The notes beneath the pieces are model-generated. The model worked only from the letters and a program-made list of their open reading frames with translations, was not told the DNA's origin and searched no databases. Position numbers and translations under genes: made by a program. Below, piece by piece: positions 56,701-64,000 of a DNA stretch of 64,000 nucleotides. Origin of the DNA: Ectocarpus siliculosus. Lineage: Eukaryota; Sar; Phaeophyceae; Ectocarpales; Ectocarpaceae. Position 1 is the first letter of the stretch; the number at the start of each line of letters is the position of its first letter. The stretch spans positions 5,202,236-5,266,235 of the forward strand of contig FN649751.1 in NCBI GenBank assembly GCA_000310025.1, given 5' to 3'.

Positions 56701-59700
56701 GGTGATCTTTTCAGGTTAGGGTGGGGAAACAAGGGTTAGAGCTTGCGGAGAAATCTTGTTCCCCGCTCACGCACAGCAAGATATTCTGGAGTAGTGGCGC
56801 GTTGTTTACTTTGCGTCTCGAGCGCGCCCAAGCGTGGTTGTAAACTTGGACTATTATAGTACGCGATACCTTCGTGATGAGTGCTCTCGTGAAATTTTGT
56901 TCAAGTATTGCTCGGACTGCAGTTGTATTTTTCGTTTGGCGTCTCTCTCGGGCTGACACGGGGAGCCTTGGCTAAGGTGCAGATGTCTCTCGTGCGGGAT
57001 GACAATCACGGGGGCCGCCAAGTCTCATTGGCTTCCGCGGGGACTCGGACCGTTTCCTTCGTCTAGACAGAAAGAAAACCAAAGGTTGTGGCCAGCCGCG
57101 AGCGACACGATGTACAGGGAACATTGTTCTGAACGTTTTGTAAGAACTTAAGAACGTCGAACGCCCATGTCTCTCGTCTCTCTGTCGGTAACCGTTGTTC
57201 TGACCCCCCCCCCCCGCCCCCCCCGCTCTCTCCCCCATGTTGACCGTGCCCCTTTGTTCGTTGTCCTTGTCGCTGCCATGCCAACGACGATTCCCAAAGG
57301 GCAAAGACCTGTCCCCGTTGGACTCCCCTTCGTTCTACAATCCGATCGAATGCTCCAAGGTAACCATTCCCTCCTTCGATCACCTCCTTCTGGAACAATC
57401 CCTGCCATCGGTTGAGTCTTCAGCGGGACAAGGTCGCATTGATGATAGTGGCGTGGGTGAAAGCTTAGGCTTCCCCCGCTGCATTTTTCAGCTGTATCTC
57501 TGCAATGATATTCGACTCATTTTGCTTCGAGGCGCTTGGAAGAGACACGCTGGTACACCGATCGCCGGTTTCGCGTCTGTATCTTGCGGCGTCGGTTCGT
57601 GCATCGGCAATGCGCACGTGCCTTTTGCGTCTCGAGGTACAAGAGCGGCCAACGTTCATCAATTCTGTTGTTTTTGAGAGGAAGAAGGCTTTGCCCGTTC
57701 CGTCCCGTCCGGCGATTTGCTACATACGGGGTGGTTTACGGGGTGGTTTCCGTTCTTTTGCTTTTCTCGTCGCTCCCCGGGCCTGACCAGGTGATGGAGA
57801 TTATCCAGGTGCTGCTGGCGAGCCCAAAAGTGCAAGTTTCTACCGGAGACATCGCCGTCATCTGCGCGTTCCGCATGCAGGTACGGTGTTCGATGCCTTC
57901 GGTGTGTTGTTTGTTGCCGGAGAACCTATGTACCTTTGACGGAGATTGTGCGGGGGAGGTTTACTATTGACCATGAGCCACGCCCATCTCGATCGGTTTT
58001 TCGAAGAGTTGAACCCGCACGTGTTGGAGATATATACCCGTTCTGTCCATCGTGTCCATTTTTCAAACAATCGCAATTCGGTAGGGGACCTCAGGGAGAG
58101 GAACCCTTCTGTGTGTGACCACGGGTTGGAGCAAACGGCATGCTGTAAGCACTGATTGCGGTGAAGACAAAAAAAACAAAACGTCTAGGGTAGGGATGGT
58201 CGCCAAATGCGCGCCAACGCAAGTCTACCCACATTGGCTTCTTGCACACACCCTACACCCGACTTAACCTTGTCTAACGGGAGACGGGGCTATCTGTGCT
58301 TACCCCGGTGAACCGTAGCGGCCGAAAGAGAGAACGAGAGACCGGAATAATGTTGCGAAAAATGAGGGATGAGTAACCAAGAATTGGCCTCGATGACGAC
58401 TTGAACGAACATGTGAACACAGTAGAGCTGGTCCGACCAGCGTCAACAACAGCCGCTTGTTTTGTTGAAGCCACGGCGTTTGACAACGGTTGTTGCTTCG
58501 TGGCAGATGCCCTTGCGCTCACGGTCTGGAAGCCTTGTTGTTGCGACAGTCTCCACCCCCTGCATCTGCATCTCCCCCCACCCCCCGGAGCCGTAGTCGG
58601 CGCACGCACAGGATTTCCAGACGGCTTGGTGCGTTACGCATTTCCTGTAACGACAATTACCCCCTGAACGTATTGAACGCCGTTTGTCGGCGGCAGGTGT
58701 TGAGGCTCAGGAAGCTGCTCAGGGACAACAACCTTGGAATCGTCAATGTTGGCCAGGTGGGTGATTGAATTGGCGTAGAAACGTGAGTGTATAGAGGTTG
58801 TTTCGGTCCAGAGGGGGTAATATAAGGTGGCAATAATCTGCGTTAGAAAAATGACGAGTACGTCGAGAAGTATCCCTAACACCATGAGCAGTTACGAGTA
58901 AAACAGCCAGGCGGTATAGTCCTGAGTGAAAGGCGCTTGTTTTCTGTCACAAGGTTACGTGGACAAGACAGAAGCGTGCCCTTTGCTCGCATAGCCGTCG
59001 GTATCCGATCCGCAATACAAAGGGGGTGAGGTGTCGGTAATTTCCTGGTGTTTTTGTGTGTAGCTCATGTTTCGCACTCTGGCATCAAATGTAGGCGCAG
59101 CTCACCATGCAGATTGTTACTGGGGAAAATCAATCGAGCCTTTTACACCACCAGCAAACAAAAACATCGACCAAAACCATCCCACACACACACCCGAAAG
59201 GTGGAAGACTTCCAGGGCGGCGAGAAAAAGATCGTCATCATCAGCACCACCCTGTCCAAGAGACACCGGGTGGAGAAGGAGGGCAAGATCGGCTTCCTTG
59301 GCGACCCCAAGAAGTTCAACGTGGCCCTCACCCGGGCCCAGGCGCTCGCCGTTGTGGTGGGAAACCCCAACCTGCTGGCCGGGGAGGAGTACTGGAAGGA
59401 GCTGCTCATGTTCTGCAAGGAGAACGACGCTATCCGAGGCTGCGCGTGCCCTGCTCTAGAGGTAGGCATGCGCCTGCGCCGCGGGGACCTTACGTCCCAC
59501 CTGCGAGCTCTATTGGCTCACCACAAGAAGTTTCTGGGGCGTGTTTTTGATCCTTGTCGTTTTTCGCGGGACTCGTTGTCATTCTCTATCACCCCCACGT
59601 CCCATCACAACACAAATTTCTCAAGCTTTTTTTTTCTTTCCTGCGAGCAGGTGGGAGGGAGGGAAGACGAGGCCAGCTTGGTCGACGCTGTGCTCCAGCA

Positions 59701-59794
59701 GAGCTTGCTGGGGGGGGGAGGGATGGATCTCATGTACCCGGAGCACGGCGACTTCTACGATCAAGACGACCTGCAATGGAGGGTCATGCTCTGA
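38933..59794 (+). CDS. MOV10/SDE3-type SF1 RNA helicase with long Q-rich, WG-bearing N-terminus
   Basis: About 24 exons: 38933-40144, 40374-40708, 41263-41683, 41854-42085, 42388-42506, 44071-44176, 44736-44845, 45394-45621, 46575-46788, 47412-47660, 48822-48935, 49480-49575, 49863-49964, 51153-51296, 51972-52076, 53022-53138, 54437-54496, 55376-55467, 56273-56453, 57300-57359, 57791-57880, 58697-58756, 59201-59461, 59651-59794; roughly 1,615 residues. Exons 1-3 are disordered: Gln-rich (19-Gln run), Pro-rich, WG motifs, acidic runs. Exons 4-11 match the MOV10 beta-barrel region ([31 protein letters not shown]). Helicase motifs: Q-like [14 protein letters not shown] (~1152); Ia [18 protein letters not shown] (~1271); [50 protein letters not shown]. 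Family members unwind RNA 5'-3' in silencing, mRNA decay and transposon control. All junctions keep phase except exon 3-4. Intron 12 is GC-AG. The start is the first in-frame ATG of exon 1. Identification as MOV10/SDE3 is strong. Confidence 0.93.
39446..39502 (+). repeat. (CAG)n tract coding for 19 glutamines
   Basis: Eighteen CAG codons and a final CAA in frame within helicase exon 1 encode a polyglutamine run. Shorter CAG/CAA runs occur at about 39061-39115, 39610-39640, 39739-39765 and 41305-41330 of the same gene. The near absence of CAA interruptions suggests recent, length-variable expansion. Confidence 0.95.
43020..43657 (+). repeat. G-flanked intronic repeat, copy 1 (helicase intron 5)
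   Basis: A G14 run opens the element, then TGTACTCATAG, TTTGACCATTGACCTCGCATCC and a body that stays nearly identical to copy 2 at 50216-50752. Inside are two A-rich runs (about 43432-43446 and 43455-43468) bracketed by GGTTACCG and CGGTAACC, which are reverse complements. The last ~57-base segment (TACAACGTC to CAAACACCG) is duplicated in tandem with a 66-base period (43511 and 43577). It ends in G runs at 43627-43639 and 43645-43657, then a gap. The class is unknown; no coding capacity was seen. Confidence 0.85.
43658..43757. other. 100-N assembly gap inside helicase intron 5
   Basis: Exactly 100 N follow the second terminal G run of repeat copy 1. Sequence resumes with TTGGAACCGGGTAACCACACC and another 12-G run (43780-43791). 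No exon of the helicase is missing, because exon 5 (ends 42506, phase 2) joins exon 6 (starts 44071) in phase. Confidence 0.97.
44667..44735 (+). repeat. CTG/CTT-rich tract forming the 3' end of helicase intron 6
   Basis: About 68 bases of CTG repeats with CTT and CCG interruptions run straight into the CTGCAG acceptor of exon 7. The tract takes the place of the usual polypyrimidine stretch. A shorter CTG/TTG tract does the same before exon 12 (49436-49479). Confidence 0.85.
50216..50752 (+). repeat. G-flanked intronic repeat, copy 2 (helicase intron 13)
   Basis: This ~537-base copy begins with a 9-G run and TACTCATAG and ends CAAACACCGA plus a G run. It is collinear with copy 1 over its whole length with scattered substitutions and small indels, mostly in the A runs. 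It carries only one terminal ~57-base unit where copy 1 has two. It lies between the Walker A exon (13) and the motif Ia exon (14). Confidence 0.88.
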
Positions 59795-60979
59795 TGACTG
59801 CCGTTCTGCGGACATGGTTTTCTCTGATGCACACTTGTTGCTGCTGTGCCTGCGTGCGTGTCTTGTGCAGTGTCTGCTGCAACACGGTGCTGCAGGGATT
59901 TTCAGGAGAACGCACTAAAAGCAACAGAGTCGACAGTGAAATCAGTCGATGGTTTTTTTTTTTCGTTTTTTTTCCGAGCCGCATTCGCAGTGTTCTTGTG
60001 TGTGTTTTTGTGGATATGTGCTGATCCTATTGTGATATAGTGTCCTCTCAGGTCCTCGGTCCTCGGTTTTGTTTGTGGCTGTGTTATATGTGTAGAGACT
60101 TGTACAGCCCATTTTGTCTCAGCATCTGCCTGGCAATCGGTCGACCAATCAACGAACCCCGGTTCTACACTCGACAAAAGTCATTAGCACGGATGTGAGA
60201 CAGCTCCCCACGGTTCTGGTTGCGTGAGAGGGATAGACCAGGCTCCATGCTTCCATGCCTACGTGCCCTACACGAACGGTAAACACAGATCTCAGTGTTG
60301 CGTGTCGCCCCTGAATGTGTTATCTGCGTGATTTCATTATTGAGCATGGGGGATGTTAGTAGTAGGCGTTTTCTACGTGTGAGGCGCAGAATTGTACCAG
60401 ACACCAGAGGCATTTTTTCTGTTGGGAGGGAAGAAAGGGGCTGACCTCGCCTTCGTGTTGGACCGCGAGGACGTCGTTGGTATGTCCTCGTTGTGCCGAA
60501 GCACGGCGCAGACACGCGGGTAGGGAGGGGGGGGGGAGGTCACGAGAGAAGTCGGGCGATGCACCAGCGTTGCTTGATCTGAGGGATACTGCGAAGTAGT
60601 TCGCTAAATAATGAAGGAAGAAGACGCGTCCGCAGTTTACTATTTTTGAGCAGGGACAGTTTCATGTAGCTCCAACGCAACCGTAAACACAAACAGGGCG
60701 ACTTTTTCTGCAGAAGCGCCGTGCTTGCGTGATATGCACGAAGAGCAGTGCCGCCTTTTTTGCGCCCCGATCTCAAACGGCCCCAACAACAGCGAGCGGT
60801 GATGGTCTAGTCTATTGCGTAGAAAAATAATACGTACACCAACGTCTCTTCTTATTGCGTCTCTTCGTACAAGAGGCCCATACAGCACAGCAGTGCCGGG
60901 AAAATGTACAAAATCTAAATTATAAGAGAGGTGTGCCAATCATCGATGATTTGTGACAAACTCAGCAGAAAGGTATGCA

Positions 60980-60980
60980 G

Positions 60981-61011
<31 letters not shown>
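60980..61011 (+). repeat. (GTT)n microsatellite
   Basis: About ten perfect TTG units lie in the intergenic space between the helicase and CFAP91. Confidence 0.95.
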
Positions 61012-61352
61012 CTTCAAACCGTTCCGTGCTCTCTACCTAGTACCTTCTTCTGCCCGTACTAGCCTACACTTGACGCGGTCGATTCCCGTGGTCACAGGCT
61101 AACTTGCCCAAAAAAGGTACAAGTTACGAAAAAATGGACCCGAAGGATTGTAGTCTACAGTATAAATCCAGTGTTGTAATCTGTCACAAAGATTGTTAAT
61201 GCACTACAAGCAGAGCGCAGACCATGAGCAGTCTTCGTTTTCTGCACCGCTCTGTCAGCTGGTTTAGTAGTGTGAGCGCACGCTTCGGCTGCTCTCTCTC
61301 TCGGGCTCAAGCTGTATTGTAGACTGCTGTGTCTCAAGGGTGTCTACATCCA

Positions 61353-61391
61353 AGATCTCCGTCGGAGAATGTCCAGATCTCCGTCGGAGAA
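61353..61391 (+). repeat. Twin palindromic 17-mers upstream of CFAP91
   Basis: AGATCTCCGTCGGAGAA occurs at 61353-61369 and again at 61375-61391, a 22-base period, about 160-200 bases before the CFAP91 ATG. Each unit contains CTCCG-T-CGGAG, an inverted repeat, and a related half (TGACGGAGAAA) follows near 61403. Paired palindromes in this position could bind a dimeric regulator; this is inference. Confidence 0.8.
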
Positions 61392-61548
61392 CTGGTTTTC
61401 CCTGACGGAGAAACCGCCTGTCGAAAAAATCACGACCGACGAACCGACGCCCGACTCATCGTGTCGTGTCTGCCTATTTGTCTCGCACTCTTCCATCTTG
61501 GCCTAGAGAATACCAGCGGCTACAGCCCTGGTGAAAGGGTTCAGCGTG

Positions 61549-63765
61549 ATGTCTTCCACACGCGTCATGGAGTCCAGGGCGTTGGATCACTACTATGGTG
61601 AGATCGTAGGCGGCGGTCATGAACGTCGACCGCTCGTCGACCCTCCTCTTTTCGCCGCCTCTCGGCTGTCCCTTGTACGTGTGTTCAACGGCGCAGCTAG
61701 TTTAGGCCTTGTCTGTTCTTGTTGTCGATGTTGATCTAGCACCGTTTGTCATCTTGATACGTGTCTTCCGTAGAAGAAATGTATTGCGAGTATCGACCAA
61801 ACTTTGGGGCGGTAAGGGTTGTTCGGTACATAAATTACAGTACATCGGGCGACGTAAATGGAGACCACGACATACTATTGCGGATTGTAGTCCTGGAGCT
61901 CTGCACATGTGCGTGTGCATGAAGCGGGGCCCGACTCCGTCGCGTCCGTTCATAGTCGATCGTGGTGCACTAAAACTGGTATGTATGAGTAAACAATAAT
62001 CTAGACTATTCCAAATGAGGTGCCCGAAAACGCCTCCCTCCGGCCTGTTGTTGTTCCTGCTTCCACGTTCACCTCAGACCCTGTATACACGACTCCTTTC
62101 GAAGATAATGGACTGTACAAGCCCCTTCGACCAGCTATTAAAGCTGACGGCGGTAACGCTATCATTGGGCCCAACATGACCAAGTATCTCAAGCGGCCCG
62201 TCATCCCCCAGCTCAATTCGGTTGCCCCGGAAGTGTGAGTGCGTGCACGTCAATGCGGCTTTGACCATGTAGTCTGGCGTTTGCGGTACTGCTATTGTGT
62301 ACAATAGTTCAGTACACGCAGCATCGCCTACGCAACCCATAGATGCAAATGCCGTTCGTAAGCGCCGCCATATGCTGCAATGCGACGTCGATGTGTAGCA
62401 CTTCCAACTACATAATATGCAGTGGGATTGGTGAAAACTGAGACAGCGTTAACGCCAGATAGTCAGAGACGCCCAGAGCGCCAAGGTTCACCGGGTATTC
62501 TGTTCAAAATGCTATGCAATGGTACGAAAATAGGCTACGAACAGAAACAGGTTCTGTACACATGCAGAGCACATATTGGAAGCAGACTACATGTAATCCT
62601 TTGACTGCATCATGACCGACGGTTGCAAATCCAACAGTACTGCCCACAATGCGACGACTCGATTGATATTGATCGCGGTAATGGTAGGCTTTTGGCGCCA
62701 ACCCTCAATGAGGACCCTATGGAAGCCCCGTGGGAAGAGCCCGACACATTCACCAAGGACGTCGGATCACAGACCAAGTACCGGGAGAGCGAGGCCCAAA
62801 CCGTGCCGTACAGTCGGGACTTCGTGCTAGATCCCGAGTCTGAGGAGCCCGAAGTTCTCATGCTGCAGGGCCTAGTACACGGTGAGCTGATGGCGATGGC
62901 CACTATGAATAAGGCATGAATGAGGCTACTGTTGGTGGTGCGTCACGGTCCTGCAGAGGTTATGCGAATATTCTACGTTTTTCCCAGCAAGAAGTATCCA
63001 AACCAGCATTGGTGCATCGCGTACCATATATCCACCACGTTAGCCAGCAGCACAAGCTGCCTTCAATGCCTAGGTTCTTTGGGACAGGCCGGGGAAGGGG
63101 TGGGCTAAGAAGCATAATCTTCGTTCCACGGTGTGCAGTCGTTCATTTCGATGACGAAAACCATTGCAAGCTGTGCCCGAGGAAAACCTGACGCGAAGCA
63201 ATCCCAACGATGGCTCGCGGGAACGGTACGGGGTCGTCATGAGCAGCGTCCGCCTTTCTGACCGTTGGCTTAACAGGTGCTGGGCTTCCCGTGGGCAAGC
63301 GAGAGGTGGAGATGCTGACGCATGCGCGTGCGAAGCGCCTACTAGAAGCTTCGCTTCCTCCCTTCACCGATGAGGCTTCCCTGGCGTTGAGAAAAAAACT
63401 GATGGAGAAGCAGGAGCTGACAGAGCTTGGTCTAAGGGAACGAGAACTGACCAGGCGAGCCGTCGTGCACGATCTTTGAGTCCACCTGCAACACTCGGCA
63501 GTTGGAAAATGTCTATAAGATTTCACGATCGACTTGTTTGCAATGTGTCGCGATGGACCCTCAAACACAACACTACGTACTTCTCGGCAGCTCTGTCATG
63601 AGCTGGTCACCCATTTTTTCTTTGTTTTTAGAAATCCTTACTCTATACCGTGGCGGGTCTGACTCTTCACACCCTAGGGCTCGAGATGAACGGCTCAAGA
63701 TCCTGAAGAGAGCTATGCGAGAACGCGACCAGGGAGCTGAGTTTCTCGCGCAGCAGCGCATAGAG
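61549..63765 (+). CDS. CFAP91: CFAP91 (MAATS1/FAP91) radial-spoke-base protein, 5' part (partial)
   Basis: Exons recognised: 61549-61597, 61774-61811 (tentative), 62020-62234, 62688-62881, 63277 to about 63456, and 63632-63765; the gene runs off the right edge. Exon 1 reads [16 protein letters not shown], like the RAYDFLYDP start of animal CFAP91. Exon 3 has [13 protein letters not shown], matching the KYFERPFLP block. Exon 4 carries the family signature [22 protein letters not shown] and PEVLMLQGL. Exon 5 has [11 protein letters not shown] and [13 protein letters not shown], then a charged coiled coil (LGLREREL). Junctions 1-2, 3-4 and 4-5 match in phase. The 5-6 link does not fit directly; a small exon near 63500 or an unusual donor is likely. 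CFAP91 anchors the calmodulin- and spoke-associated complex at the base of radial spokes in motile axonemes, so the organism makes flagellated cells. Confidence 0.88.
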
Positions 63766-64000
63766 GTGAAGGTTCAACCGGATATAGCGTTCCACAGTCC
63801 GTGACCGCACTGCCTGCGATTCGAGATGCTCGTTATCCTGGTCACTGCCCCCTAGTCAATGCTCCGCCCAAGTGCAGCCATGTCGTGACGCGAGAGGGCT
63901 GGGGGTCTGTCACAGAAGCATAGCCACGCCAAGAGGGGCAGCGGCGACTCGCAAAGAGTTCGTTCGTCTAAACGGTGCCCCTAGAGCAGCTCTCAGCGCA
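63766..64000 (+). other. CFAP91 intron running off the window
   Basis: The last recognised exon ends at GAG|GTGAAG. No further coiled-coil coding segment is evident in the remaining 235 bases. Confidence 0.5.

Larger units (their letters stand above)
59795..61548. other. Intergenic, helicase 3' side to CFAP91 5' side
   Basis: The left part should be the helicase 3' UTR; T runs near 59950 are followed by low-information sequence. The right part should hold the CFAP91 promoter and leader. No exon was supported. Confidence 0.5.

Noticed and set aside
56449-56725. Telomere-like CAGGTTAGGG motifs in a helicase intron
   Set aside because: Three scattered copies, one being the exon 19 donor itself; there is no tandem array, so an interstitial telomere is not supported.

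Overview
This is nuclear DNA from a eukaryote with intron-dense genes. I count ten protein-coding genes, nine of them multi-exon over their whole visible length and one cut off at the left edge. Exons were placed from homology, GT-AG (rarely GC-AG) boundaries and matching reading phase. Several features suggest a flagellate stramenopile, most likely a brown alga of the Ectocarpus type: long introns, base composition slightly above half GC, CAG/CTG and poly-G tracts, genes often alternating strand, an axonemal CFAP91 gene, a RIC8-type gene and an organellar EngB GTPase. The organism is inferred; no ribosomal RNA or organelle marker is present to prove it. No rRNA, tRNA or CRISPR array was seen.

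Layout, left to right: C-terminal exons of a RIC8/synembryn-like gene (+, 989-1491); eIF2-alpha (+, 3077-6120, four exons); a first 100-N assembly gap bordered by poly-G (6185-6284); an unrecognised two-exon helical protein (-, 7683-8715); an unrecognised three-exon protein (+, 11413-13243); an eight-exon RWD plus RING-H2 protein, a probable ubiquitin ligase (-, 15000-19218); ribosomal protein eS28, divergent from it over a 269-bp shared promoter and with its ATG cut from the rest by an intron (+, 19488-21883); the SUMO-conjugating enzyme UBC9 (+, 25013-29445); an EngB/GTPBP8-type GTPase (-, 31092-36321).

The right third is dominated by one very large gene, a MOV10/SDE3-type superfamily 1 RNA helicase with about 24 exons (+, 38933-59794). 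Its C-terminal half has the usual helicase motifs. Its first ~650 residues are disordered, glutamine-rich and acidic, and contain a small cluster of Trp-Gly motifs that resembles an Argonaute-binding hook. Introns of this gene hold two ~540-bp copies of a G-flanked repeat, and a decayed relative lies in an EngB intron. A second 100-N gap (43658-43757) lies inside helicase intron 5. The window ends in the first exons of CFAP91, a flagellar radial-spoke-base protein (+, 61549 onward).

Most genes are housekeeping (translation, ubiquitin/SUMO, GTPases) and do not form a pathway cluster. The most interesting item is the helicase: a MOV10 core joined to a Q-rich, WG-bearing N-terminus would put an RNA-silencing adaptor and helicase in one chain. 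Intergenic stretches were read and gave no further gene I can support.
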